From: Iris pallida
Lineage: Eukaryota; Streptophyta; Magnoliopsida; Asparagales; Iridaceae
Length of the DNA stretch: 64,000 bases
Assembly: GCA_029216955.1 (NCBI GenBank)
Contig: JANAVB010042332.1
Coordinates: 143,890-207,889, forward strand
Reading direction: 5' to 3'
Position numbers and translations under genes: made by a program. Below the pieces are notes generated by a model that was not told the DNA's origin, searched no databases, and saw nothing but the letters and a program-made list of their open reading frames with translations. How positions within the stretch are numbered: the first letter of the stretch is position 1; each line of letters opens with the position of its first letter. Shown here in pieces: positions 43,453 to 55,204 of the stretch.

Positions 43453-43591
43453 ATTTATAGTAGTAGTAGTAGTATTGGTAATTTCGTATCAGATATTGGT
43501 TTAAGTGTGAAGTAACATTTCAGACTATTCATTCTGATATATCTGAGCACATTAAATTTCGATGACGAAATTACTTTTAAGGGGGATAGTA
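43453..43591 (+). other. gag-only element 3' leader with polypurine tract
   Basis: A (TAG)6-like run, then AATTTCGATGACGAAATTAC and TTTTAAGGGGGATAG, a polypurine tract next to the LTR TG at 43592. The TTCGATGACGAAATT stretch equals the vestigial pol end of the related elements. Confidence 0.65.
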
Positions 43592-46390
43592 TGTGGCATC
43601 TGCCATCCTGATTATAATTTGGTGATATTTTTTATTTTTATTTGATTAGTTTACATTTAATTTTTCTATAATCATAGGAGTTGTGACTAAGCCCACAGGT
43701 GATTTATGACTAGCTTGTGGTCACATGATATCTAGATAGGGTCTATAAGCATTCTATAGCTATATTATATTTTATTATAATTTTTAGACATTTTATATAT
43801 ATTTTAAATATTTATTCTATGAAGATTTATATTTATGAATAACTTTCATAATTTATTTTGAGGCCATTCGTGACTATTTTGAGACCCAGTATTTTTCTTT
43901 AGGCTCTATTAGGTTAAATATATTTTTTGTACTTTTCTACAATTTTTTTGGAATTATTTTGATTATTAAATATTGGAAAAACCTATTTTCTAGCACTTCT
44001 AGAATTTATTTTGCAAGCATGTGAGTAAAGGTTGACTCCATATATTTTTCTAGGCTTCATTATGTTATTTTACATTTTCTAGAATTTTTCCATATTTTTT
44101 TGGCAATTTTTGATATTTATTATAATTTTCTGTAATTAAAATTGTTGTAAAAAACTGTTTTTTTGGATTATTAAAAACCCTTTTCCTAATAAAGTACCCA
44201 GTCAGCAAGACCGGCCCCACTCGTCAGCCACCCGCTGAATGGGGGCGGGCCAGTCTGTCAGTTAGCATGACGCTGACTCATCATTCATTGGAGCTTCGGC
44301 TCCTTAGCCGACCCCAAGCCGGCTTGGCCTCAAGCAGCATGGCCATCTGGCCATTCATTCTTTAGAGCGGGGCCGACGAGATGGCGACACATGTCGCCTG
44401 CAGCTGCCCACCGACTCAACTGAGCCTCTCTCTATATATATATATTATATTTCGTAAAATCAGAAAACCCTATATTATTGTTTGGCCGACTTTTGGAGTT
44501 TGATTCCGGTGATTCTCCGACTTCCCGAAGCGATTCCTGCCAACTCCGATGTGCTTTTCATGCGTCGTTTATTTTGTTGGATTCGGATCGAGGTAAGCTT
44601 TCTGAAAATGTAATTTATTTTCGTAGATATTTTTCCTAAATTTCTGAAAAATTTGTAGAGTGTCAGTTGTCCGAAACTTGACACGTTTCAGTGTTTTTGA
44701 GATTCCGGGAGGATCGAAAATCGAAATCATGAACCGTTTGAAGTTTTGGAAAGTAACACAGAGCTCTATGACATATATTTTTTCTAGAAATTAATTCGTT
44801 CATTTATTTTAGTTATTCTGTTGAACTCAGAATTGATCGGTTGATCACCGTTTTGGTCACGATTAGCCATAACGGCAATATCTTTTGACCAAAGCGTGAT
44901 TTTGCGGCACGGTTGATTCCAGCACACTCATGGCGCTAAAATCTACCAAGGTGCACTTTTAAAATCTAGAATTCACAGTGTTTGACTAGATAGTCAACGG
45001 TACGTCTCGATTTGCGTGTCATGGTTTCCAAAATTGGGAAACACGACTTTTGATGGCCAAAATTGCATGTTTAGATTATTCATATTATTATTAGGTTAAA
45101 TTAGCTTTTTAAGTAAATTATTCTAAAATTAATTATTATTAGATTAGTAACCCAACTAGCCACTATTCCATGAATTTAGAACTAGAACATTAGAATTGAT
45201 TTATAGTTTTCGTGTACGATTCATGGTATGATATGTGTTATAGGTTGACAGCTCCTAGATCGGCATCCCCTCATCCTCGACATGTGACTACGGTTTGTGC
45301 AAGGACCACATGCAAGTATACCTTACCGAACATATATAGTATTTACATGGTTTTTCTTCCTCTATTGTATTCCTTTTTATATTGTCACATGATTTCTATA
45401 TTGCGATTGGTGTCCCGGATTGGCTTATTTGTTCTAGATTACGTGCACTTATAGGATATTCGATATTGTTTGTCTATTAGTATTTTTCATGTTATCATGT
45501 CTTGTGATAGAGTTGCCAGTTCTACACTTGTTCTTGACTTGATTATTCTTGACTGGGAGTATCTTGCATCGTACTACAGTTGAGACATACTATAGATTAG
45601 GAGTATCTTACATTGTACTATGACCTATAGTAGATTCTTCTACCTTGATATTGATAGATTATCTGACTTGCGACACTATAAATTGGGAGTAACTTCATTC
45701 TCTACTACGGTTTATAGCTGTATTCTTGATCTTGCATTCCTTTAGGAGAGGAAATCGATACTAGAATTGGCTAATCTTGACTGGGAGTATCTTGCATTAT
45801 GCTACAGTCGAAATCTACTATAGATTGGAAGTATCTTGTATTGTACTACAAGCTATGGGGGTTAATCGATTGATTGATAGCCAAGTCTAGTATTACATTT
45901 CCATATTTTAGATATCTTTCTGGTACCGTTCTTATCCTCCATACTGTTATTTACTATCATATTAGTAGGCATGTTTTATATATCTTGCTAGTCCTCTGAG
46001 GACCTGATGATCTCTTCAGGTTAGCCGCACTTGAGCCAGGTGTAAACGAGCAGTGTTGAGCCAGCATTCAGGTGACGGTATTGTTGCGTTGCGTAGTTGG
46101 TTTCAGTTGTATCGTTCATGTCTTATTTTATTCCGTCTACTGGTAGTGGATTTGTGTCCACCGGACGTGACTTGAACTACTTGAATTCAGTTATATTATT
46201 CAGTCCTTTATTTCAGTTGTATTTATTGGATTTGGATGTGATTTACTTTCTGTGGATGAGATCTAGATTACCTTGTTGGATATAGTTTTGTGACTTGTAT
46301 ATATATTAGACAGCGTTCTACCGCCGATACTACGGCGTAGGCTGGACTTGGACACGTCTCATATCCGAAAAGCGGGTACGGGTTGTGACA
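43592..46390 (+). repeat. 3' LTR of the gag-only element
   Basis: 2799 bp, TGTGGCATC to TTGTGACA. From about 44600 it matches 11088-12931; the first kilobase is unique in the window. The core promoter is CTCTCTC followed by about ten TA at 44427-44452. Repeats of GGGAGTATCTTGCAT type fill the last third. Confidence 0.8.
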
Positions 46391-46505
46391 GTGAGCATGT
46401 TAGATAACTAGGACATATGAGCGTGTTAGATAACTGGGACATGTGAGCATGTTAGATAACTGGGATTTGTGAGTATGTAAGATAACTGGGACATGTGAGT
46501 ATGTA
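46391..46505 (+). repeat. 26-bp tandem repeat next to the LTR
   Basis: Four to five units of GTGAGCATGTTAGATAACTG followed by GGACAT. It begins exactly where the LTR ends. Confidence 0.8.
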
Positions 46506-46960
46506 AGAACTATATAGAATGACAAATGATAAGATAATTAACTTAAGAACTATTCTGGAACCCTAGTTACAACCCTTAAACCAAGGACCGAGTCTGTAAC
46601 CCTTCTCCTGAATAGAACTTAGTCTCTAATCATTTATCGGCAAAAGTAAAGCATAAACAATGATGTATTGAAATAAACAAATCCGGACACTGCCTAGACA
46701 AAACTAGAGACTAGAGTGTATACAACAATCACAGCCAGTACGACTTTATATTTGATACCTAGGGTTATCACAATCCTAATTACTAACATATGCACCTTTG
46801 AGAAATCCAATCCAGTTACCTGTCCTGTAGACTACCCGACTCATCCAGGCTAAAAAAATAAATATAGCAGATACACCGCATTAAGATACGTATGTCCTAA
46901 GGAGGTGCCCCACTCGACGGTGTGCTGGAAGAGTACTCATGACAGATAGGTCCAAATCCC

Positions 46961-46962
<2 letters not shown>

Positions 46963-47013
<51 letters not shown>
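46963..47013. repeat. (TA)n(GA)n compound microsatellite
   Basis: About 15 TA followed by about 11 GA. The same composite, CT run then TA run in the reading direction, occurs at LTR promoters elsewhere in the window. Confidence 0.9.
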
Positions 47014-47015
<2 letters not shown>

Positions 47016-47227
47016 CCGGAACACGAAGGGCTGCAGGTAACTGGGAAATTCTTTCCTCCTAATGATCTAGATAATCAAGCTAGTTATTAAGTCCTAAACA
47101 ACTTTTTGTTGGAATCTAGGTGTGGCATTCCGCAGAATCCATCCTAGACATGATATGCAAGACTGGACAATACAAGAAAGTGCTATAACAAGATACAATA
47201 AAAAATATAATAAGCTGGAAGCTAGGA

Positions 47228-47495
47228 GTGCGCTACGACGAGCCACTATAGAGAAATAGGGGGTACGCCATGACAGGCCACTATCATGTAAGTAAGGAAA
47301 AGACATGTACAAGAGTGTACCACGACGGATCACTATCTTGTAAGCAAAGAAGACATGTAACATGAGTACACCACGATAGGCCACTTTCTAGTAAGCAAGA
47401 AAAGACATATACAAGAGTGCACCATGACGGATCATTATCTAGTAAGCAAAGAAGACATGTAACATGAATGCGCCGCGACGGGCCACTATCAAGAT
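47228..47495. repeat. about 51-bp tandem repeat, five to six units
   Basis: Units carry GTRCRCCACGACGGGCCACT followed by ATCTAGTAAGCAAAGAAGAC or a close variant. Alternating units differ (GGATCACT versus GGCCACT), suggesting a higher-order pair. Confidence 0.75.
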
Positions 47496-47754
47496 TATCA
47501 AAATGAGATCATGTTGTCATATTCAAGTTAAGTTCAATATTAACAAGTTATCAAGTCGGGTCGTCGCAAGTTAAGCCAAGTACAGAAAACACGCCAAGAA
47601 GATAAAGAACTATGATTGAAATTATCAGTCGCATATGAACTCCAATTAAGGTGGAACAAGAAGATTCTTGAAGCCAAGACAAAGATTTATGACTTCCATG
47701 TTTGGAGTTTTTCAAGATTCTAGCTCTAAAACAGCTTAAACTAGCAAAAACAGT

Positions 47755-48135
47755 CATTCACGCGCGCATGGACAAAATTTCCACGGCGTGCGGGGCGCAA
47801 GAGCACGGCATGCAAGTACGCGATCGCAAAATATGCAGTGCACGAATGCACGACGCACGAGCGCGAGAGCACGGCACATAGGCGTGCGATATTCAAATCG
47901 CACAGGTGCGACAAATAAATCGTGCAGTGCGCGGATGCACGATGCACGGAGAGCGAAAGCACGACACTCAAATCGCATAGGTGCGCGCCGTGAAATGCCC
48001 AGTGCGCAGATGCACGGCACGCGGAGCACGAGAGCACGACACGCAGGCGCATGGCCAACTAATCGCACAAGCGCGTGGCCCGCGAACGCGCGGATGCACG
48101 AAGCAGGGGGGTGAGAGCCCGTGCTGGCACACGAC
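47755..48135. repeat. CG-rich degenerate minisatellite
   Basis: Repeats of CAGTGCGCGGATGCACG followed by GCACGAGAGCACGACAC at spacing of about 70-90 bp, rich in CpG, in an otherwise AT-rich neighbourhood. Open frames here on both strands follow from the repeat composition. Confidence 0.7.
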
Positions 48136-48990
48136 AAACGAATCGCGTGCGCGGCACTGTTCATCTTCCCAGCATTACCGAAGATGTGCAGGAATCCCAT
48201 GAACCCAAAAATGCCATAACTTACTCAAAATAAATCGAAATCAAGTGGTTCAAAAGCCAATATTTGGTAAAAAAAAAACCCCACAACATGAACCCTTAGA
48301 TTTAAAAATAACAAAGTTTAATTTAAGAGATCAAAACCAAGCAAAACCAAGAAAACTACAAACTTAGATGTATAAAAATGTAAACATCAAAACAATATTG
48401 CTCAAGATTTGGCAAGATATACTTGTCTAGGTTAAGCTCCAAGCCTAATCGTCCACTCCACCACCAATAGGGGTACGAAACTACACTCTAGACCTCAAGG
48501 ACAAGCTCTTGGCAAGCTCCAAGGGGAGAGAAGAGAAGAAGAAATAAAGAGAATAAAAAAATAGAGGAGAGAGAAAGTGAAAGGGTATATATAGAAGGGG
48601 GAATTAATCATAACCATTGGATGGTGATCCATGTGAAGATCTAAGTCAATCCTAGCCATCCAAAGAAAACAAGTCTCCATTGGATAATAGGATGCATCTA
48701 CACTATTCACAAAAATATCTAAACACTATTCATCAAAATATCCAAAAGCACTATTTACGAAAATATCGAAAACACTATTCATAAAATATCTAAAATTAAA
48801 AATATTAAAAATATAAAACTGTCCGGGCGGTATGCGGTCGGTATACACTGGTATACTGTCGATATGCCGGTCAAGAAGAAAATCTATAAGTTAAAAAAAA
48901 TTAAAGCGTTCCGAAAATAAAAAAATATAAATACAGTACAAAAATACGTATCCGTATATAATATCGATACTGTGAGATGAGTCTCACAAG

Positions 48991-49476
48991 AACAGATCCT
49001 TTTCAGGTATCATGGTCAATATAGAAGACATTAAGATCCTTCGTTGAGTCAAAATCACTCGTCTCAATTCTCGTGGCTCTTCTTTATGGATAGATATATT
49101 GTACTTTCTAAAAAAAACCAAAACTAAATTAATATATTAATTATATAGTTTTAGAAGTACAAAATATTTTTTATAGTATTGTAGATGAACAAGTAAAGAT
49201 AAACTTAAAGATTACATAGTAATTATAAGAATTTATTGTCATTTTTTTTAATATTTTGAAGCCTACATCTATTACATAAAATTGTCTGATGTTACATATT
49301 AGTGTAGTGATATATCCATATAGCTTGTAAGATAATATTGTTATTCTCTACACATAAGGGTAATATGTAACTATACTTGTAACTTATTACATGTTACTGT
49401 TATTTATACAATAAAGGTAATATGGTATATCTATTTGTAACTTGTTACATGTTACAATTACTTCTTAAATATTAAG
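48991..49476 (+). other. AT-rich stretch with degenerate TTACATGTTACTG repeats
   Basis: No gene. From about 49260 the motif TTACATGTTACTGTTATT recurs at 60-70 bp spacing. The same array continues right of the MITE-like element, to about 50220. Confidence 0.55.
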
Positions 49477-49999
49477 GGGTGCTTGGTATGCGGAATACTA
49501 CATAGCTAAAAATTATATATTTTTGGGTATCAAATTCCTTGTAGAAGCAAAAAAAAATCAAAAAATTAAAAAAGTAACAAAAATCATAAAGAAACAAAAA
49601 AATAAAAAACTGAATAAAGAACCCAAAAAATCTTAAAACAGTGAAAAAAAAAGGTTTAAAGAAACCAAAAAAAAACCCAAAAACACTTAAAAATGGAAAA
49701 AGAACAAAAAAAGAAGAAAAGAAAAAATTCATAAATACAAAAGTAAAAAATGTTAAAAAATAAAAAGAAAAAAACTAAAAAGAGTATTAGAAAAAAAACA
49801 ACAAAAGTTTTTGTTGGCCCGGGCAATAAAAAAAAACCCTCATATTCTTGAGGATAAGATTCCAATATTTTTTGGGTAAATTATTTAGTCGAGTATTCAC
49901 AATTTCAGGAAAAAACTTATAACCTAAGAAACATGGGAACTGATTTCCTACCTTAAATTGCCCAGGAACAAAAAAGATATACATGCGTACCAAACGCCC
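49477..49999. mobile_element. MITE-like element with short terminal inverted repeats
   Basis: Left end GGGTGCTTGGTATGC and right end, reversed, GGGCGTTTGGTACGC: 15 bp with three transitions. 523 bp, A-rich interior with no transposase. It interrupts a tandem-repeat array. The target duplication is not clear, so I do not assign a superfamily; the GGG(C/T)G(T/C)TTGGTA end recalls several plant hAT or PIF/Harbinger MITEs. Confidence 0.5.
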
Positions 50000-51159
50000 A
50001 CTAGTGTAATTTGGCTTATTACATGTTACTGTTATTTTTACATGTTAGGGTAATTTGGACATTTACATGTCACTGTTATTTGTTACCTACAAGGATAATT
50101 TGTGATATTTATTTGTATGTTACATATTATTGTTATTTGTTAAATATAAGTATTACGTGTCTTTTACATGTAATTTGTTACATGTTACTACTATTTGTTA
50201 CACATAATTGATGGACATATGTTACATCTACTTATAAGTTGTGACATTTATTTAACTTGTGATAGTTCATCTAACATGTGACCTTAGTACCTAACTTTTG
50301 ATTTGCATACTTTATGTGTTGCTTTAGTAACTAACTTGTGATAATGATATGCGATGTGTGACCTTTAATTTCATATAACATGATGATATTGGTAACTAAC
50401 TTTTGTTGACTTTAAGTGGCTTGTGACTTTGGTAGTTAACCTTTGTTACTAGTCTTTAACTTGTAATATTGATATGTTATATTGACATATAACTATTCCT
50501 TGTCAATTTAACATGTTATAAATAAACAGTACATTTTACGCAAATGAAGGCACAAAATGGAGACTAGAATTTGACCAAATGGAAAGTAGAAAATAAATTA
50601 TATAATGTTAAGTTAGAAGAAATTTCAAGACTATTAGGGTAAAATGTGTCAAAAACGAAGTTCACAAGCGAGATCGATGATAAAAAAACAGAATGCATGT
50701 GTATGTAAATCGAGAATAATAAATTAATTAGGGGACCCAAAGGAAGCAATGCTAGATGGTTTCGATTCCTTTCCAATTTAGAGAACAACCTAGAGCGTGG
50801 TGAGCGCCATCTGTATGGTAATGGAGCTCGGGAAGTCGAAGGCGACATACAAGACTCATTTGGAGTAAATATTGATTTTTATAAAGAGTATCAATAGAAA
50901 TTGTTTGTTGGCGACATGCAATAAAATAAGAATAATATAAAACAAAAATTTGGTAATTCTTTTCTGCATTCAACATACCAGTGGTACGTCGATGGGTTTA
51001 GGTTTACCGAAAAAATCGATTTGAGAACAAATTTTTGATCAAATCCAACGGTCCGGATCATTACAAATTTGGAAGGGGTATATAAATTAATCCTCTGACC
51101 TAATTTTAATACAATACACACAAAATTTTGGATTTTAGCATCAAAAAATTCCGTTGTTA
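50000..51159 (+). other. AT-rich non-coding stretch
   Basis: 50000-50220 continues the TTACATGTTACTG array; 50220-50500 has looser TAACTTGTGA repeats. 50520-51159 holds no repeat or gene that I can recognise. Confidence 0.45.
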
Positions 51160-51680
51160 AAAGAAACAAAGTCGTTGCAAAACTTTTAGCAAGGAAAAAT
51201 TGTCATTCGTGGACCCGTTGTTTTAGGTGCGTCACCTAAAATATTGGCAACAAAATTTTGAAGTCGTAGTTGAATCCTTACCTTTTAGCAACGTGGACAA
51301 TTTTTTGTTGCTACTTTCAAGAACAAAGATGTCGCTATTATAAGTGAAAGACTTTTGCAATGTGTTTGTTGTTGTTATATAGCAATTAGCAACGACATTA
51401 ATACGTTGCCAAATATAATTATTTGCTGCACAAAACTCGTTGCTATATGTTGTATTTAGCAACAATATTAATGCGTTACAAAATATAATTTGTTAATTTA
51501 GCAAGACAATAATGTGTTGCCAACAATTGAAGAATTCCTAAATATATAAGTCATTTGCAACACACAAAAGTCGTTCATATATGTTAAATTTCGCAACAAC
51601 ATTATGTGTTGCCAAAAATCCAAGTATTCAACATAATATTTGGTAAACCAATGACTCATTGTCATTGCTAAAGAATTTGT
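51160..51680. repeat. TTAGCAACGAC / CGTTGC repeat block
   Basis: Repeated pairs of AGCAACRACATTAAT and CGTTGCC in both orientations at about 51367, 51458, 51499 and 51590. Such motif clusters resemble subterminal regions of CACTA transposons, but no CACTA end was found. Confidence 0.45.
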
Positions 51681-52750
51681 CTTTTTCCTGCTCATTTATG
51701 CACACAATAGTTTTGAATTATACATTCCCCAATAATTTGAAATTCCATTTGAAATATAAAAAACATAAATCTTTTTGTAATAAAATTTAATTGTTGTACA
51801 ATCACATCTACCTTAAAAATTAAATTTGAAGTTATAAGAAAATGTTATAACATAACTAAAATATACTTAAAATACATAAAACGAAACATCACTATAAGCA
51901 CCTCCAAAAAAATTACTCTAATGGGGTGTGTTTCCTTTGTAAGCAGCTTGCTCCATAAACATCTTCTCTATGCAACCGTAGTAGCTAGGGACTCCTCTAA
52001 TTTCTTATTCATTTCTACTGGTTCTGCATCAGAACTCTCACATATCCATGTTATCTTGTAACCCTTGGAATCGACTCCAATATTTTTTTACAGATTTATC
52101 AAAATTGTTCTCAAATTTTTAGGAATTTATAAAAAAAATTAATTTTTGGAAAGCCAAATTATTTTTTTTTGTCAAAAATATTAGTCATGATTAACCATGA
52201 CTTAATTAGTCATGTGAGGGTCATGGTTAGTTACACATAACTAATTAGCTAATCTTAATTAGTGGTTAGTTAGTTAGAAATGGCTAACTAATCCATGTAA
52301 CCCTCCTAGACCCTTCTCCACACCCCCCTTTACTTTCTTGCCCTCATCATCTTTACATTTTACGTTTGGTGCCCCATGGCACATGGTTGTTCCTCAAGCC
52401 TTCTAATCCTATAAATGGGGCATTCTCCACTCTCATTTTCACACAACAAATTTACAAATAATTGTTCATCACACACTTCCTTTTTTTCTACTCCTCTCCA
52501 TCTAGCCAATCACCACCTGACACCCTTCCCAGCCGAGCCCTGACCGGCCTTACCCGACCACCACCTTCCTTGTCCTACCTATCGAAGCCCTAACACTGCC
52601 ACCATCCACTACTGTCACCTTCCTTAGCCACCACCACCACAACCATGCCATTGTTCCCACTCCACCACCGACGAAGTCCACCGCCCTCCGGCCATCTCGA
52701 CTTTTCCAAGAACCACCACCATCGTTGTAGAAGCATAGAAATTGCCCAGG
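51681..52750 (+). other. non-coding stretch with an LTR-like promoter
   Basis: 51681-52110 holds nothing recognisable. 52180-52300 has palindromic TAGTTAGTTAG-type repeats. At 52410-52416 TATAAAT stands in CCTATAAATGGGGC followed by a C-rich leader and a CACC-rich segment, as in plant LTRs, so a plus-oriented LTR fragment is likely. The minus-strand frame over 52550-52885 mirrors the CCACC repeats. Confidence 0.4.
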
Positions 52751-53034
52751 ATCAATTAAGATCAAAACCACCTCAAGCAAAATAGACGAAGGCCCGAAGA
52801 TCTCTAGTGGGATGCCAAGTCCCAACGGTATAATACCACGAAGTACATCACCTTTGCAGAACCAAAGGTAGCTGGACCAGTCCATACGACCAGATCACAT
52901 GTGGCCCGGACACCATACGCCTTCCTTCTGAGAAGCCCCTATGCGACCAATGGGGCATACGGCTCAAACAGCCCAACTAATCTCTACATCAAGGCAGACG
53001 GCTCGAGTCCCTGTCCGAACCACCTTCTACATCA

Positions 53035-53197
53035 AGATAGTTGGTTCATGTCCCAAACCTGACCACCACAAGCTGGTTCGCACCCCGAACCAGACCACCA
53101 AAAGCTAGTTTGTGCCCCAAATCGGATCACCACAAGCTGGTTCGCGTCCCGAACCGGAACACCACAAGTAGTTCGCGCCCCGAATCGGATCACCTTA
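53035..53197. repeat. 32-bp tandem repeat in the TatC LTR
   Basis: Five units of GCTGGTTCGCRCCCCGAACC followed by RGACCACCACAA. Each unit contains the inverted repeat GGTTCG-N5-CGAACC. Confidence 0.8.
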
Positions 53198-53965
53198 AAT
53201 CTAGTTGGTAACAACTGAAAGGATCAACACAACACCCCATTCAAACCAGAGATTCCCTCCAAATCATGGCCAACACCACACATCAACCAAAGATAGTGCC
53301 AGCTGATTTAAGTCTCTTATTTATGGCATGCGTGTTACATAACCGCACCATTCAAACGACAGGTTATCCTAAACATTCGTACGTACTGGGTCATTTATGA
53401 TCATGTCACGCTGATGGACAGTCATAACCATCAACAATTACATCCAAGGATCTTTAAGTCTTCACCGAGAGGTCCTGTAGCAACGACTGCCCAATCAGTA
53501 CCTCGACTAGGCCTAGCAGTTAAACAGCCTTCCTAAACAGCTGTAACAACCCAGGTGACATCTAACACACAGGAGATCGTCCTTTGTCATTATCTTCTGC
53601 ATAGCTTGCCTGCTAAAAGGCAAATATAAGAGATCAAAAAAAAGAAAGAAGAAGATCAAATCATCAACTGATCAAGTCCACCAAATCAACCTTATCGTTG
53701 AGGGTACCAGATACACATGAGAGAGTCATAGAGAGCACTTTGAGAAGCTATTAAGTATCAGATCATCAACAAAGTAAATGGGTCATTATAGTACCCGATC
53801 CCCATCGGTACACTTCCTAGAATCTATATTTGTACTAGCAACTCCTTACTGTTAGGTTTGTTATACTGTTTAAATCCTATTATAAAAAGAAAGAAATGAG
53901 TGTTATCTCACCATATCCCTTATTCCTTTATCCCCCTGAAAAATATATATCATCATCTTTCCTGC

Positions 53966-54421
53966 ATGGCGAACAAGAAGGTGACTCCATTGGGGACGGC
54001 TTTCTCTTTTGACGAGAAAGTAGTGACACAATCTAATACTTCCAAGTTATGCTCATCCCAACAGATGTTGGTCATTCGATTCGACCAACAATGTTATGAA
54101 GACATGCTCTATGAAGGGTCAAACCCTTCTCCTAAGTTTGTGAAACCTAGGAATACTTACAAGGCCTGGGTAGTCAAGGCTGCTTTGCCACTAATAGCAA
54201 CTGCAGAGGATTCTCCGTCGGCTTCTACCAATGAAGCCCCACATCCAACTCCTGTGTTCCTTCCTCCGCTCAAAAGTGGGAAGAATAGAGCCCAACATTC
54301 GGGTACCAACCAGAGAAGCGATACAACCCAAGGGACTTGGGAACATGCGCTCTCACCAGGCCATCCTGACCACTCTCTACTTAAGAAGACAAACCTGCAT
54401 CTTAGCCAGCTTGCCAGCTAG
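53966..54421 (+). CDS. TatC ORF1 (partial)
   Basis: ATG at 53966 (MANKKVTPLGTAFSFDEKVVTQ) just at the LTR end. The block QQMLVIRFDQQCYEDML matches TatB ORF1 (KTLVVKINQTAYEAMI). The frame ends at TAG 54419; more ORF1-like sequence with stops continues to 55063. The bases encoding VTPLGT are those of the primer-binding site. Function unknown. Confidence 0.65.
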   Translation: MANKKVTPLGTAFSFDEKVVTQSNTSKLCSSQQMLVIRFDQQCYEDMLYEGSNPSPKFVKPRNTYKAWVVKAALPLIATAEDSPSASTNEAPHPTPVFLPPLKSGKNRAQHSGTNQRSDTTQGTWEHALSPGHPDHSLLKKTNLHLSQLAS

Positions 54422-55063
54422 AGGTGCAGAAACATGCTTCATCTAAATCAAGATGAGTAACTGTGACACACATCAAGCTACCCTGAATAGTGCTTGACAA
54501 TAGCACACACAAGGAAGGTGAAGGAGATCTGTCTTCCAAAAATCTCTCGTAGCCCTGCCCACGAAGAGGACCTGGATGCACTGTATTACTCAAAATCTAG
54601 TACAAAGAGGTCTAGACTAACATTGCCTCAACATACCCAAACTGTTTCCTCGACAGGTTGCATCAGAAGGTGCCCCGGATGATTATAAGGGCCCCTAACA
54701 AAAGGCTCTATCGAAACCACACGTGTTCGTCAAAATCATGCGCATGAAGTGATCCAACCCGATATATCCATTTCGGGTAACCTCTACAATGGATCGAAGT
54801 CTCATCTGATCAGTCATATGACTCACGTGGCACAGACAAACACCCCCTACCAGACTTACGAGAAATAATAGATCATAAGTGGGGAAAAGAAAGACGGTGG
54901 CACATGCAGCAAACCCTCCATGGGGCATTACACCCAAATCACCATCAACTATATTGTTCTAGACAACAGTTTATACCAACAAGTCATCCATCCTCCAACG
55001 GCTACAACGGACACCGAAAGACGAACCAGTTCATGCTTTCTGCTACTCCGCCTGAAGTGATAC

Positions 55064-55204
55064 TGTTACGACCCGCACCTGGTATAGGGACACAAGTGCA
55101 TGACAGCGCCCAGCCTACGCCATAGTGTCGAGGGTAGAATATTGTTTCGGTATATTATACTAGAAGTGTATATCATAACATGTCAATGTATCTCATCTCT
55201 AATT
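55064..55204 (-). repeat. end fragment of a gypsy LTR
   Basis: TGTTACGACCCGCACC to GTAGAATATTG matches, reversed, the 3' end of the gypsy LTRs at 12850-12931 and 46310-46390. Only about 140 bp remain before TatD sequence. Confidence 0.6.

Larger units (their letters stand above)
46506..48990 (-). repeat. probable LTR-like retroelement remnant, minus orientation
   Basis: No ORF with a recognisable domain. On the minus strand a TATA box (TATATATACCC at 48594-48584) is followed by a C/T-rich leader, as in LTRs, then the CG-rich minisatellite, and a 51-bp repeat array. A (TA)n(GA)n tract lies at 46963-47013. Borders and family are not determined. Confidence 0.35.
52750..55063 (+). mobile_element. 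TatC: 5' fragment of a Tat/Ogre-like element
   Basis: An LTR ends at about 53965 and is followed by ORF1 and a primer-binding-site-like GGTGACTCCATTGGGGAC at 53980-53997. The LTR start is uncertain (52750-52900). ORF1 is homologous to that of TatB and TatD. The interior is cut at 55064 by the end of a gypsy LTR; gag and pol are absent. Confidence 0.65.

Noticed and set aside
47754..48202. Four overlapping open frames, Arg/Ala/Cys-rich, over the CG-rich minisatellite
   Set aside because: Stop codons are rare because of GC content; frames exist on both strands and follow the repeat.
49472..49993. Minus-strand Phe-rich frames in the MITE-like element
   Set aside because: They translate poly(A)-rich sequence; no transposase motif.
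52550..52885. Minus-strand frame rich in Gly, Val and Trp
   Set aside because: It mirrors CCACCACC-type sequence of an LTR leader on the plus strand; no domain.
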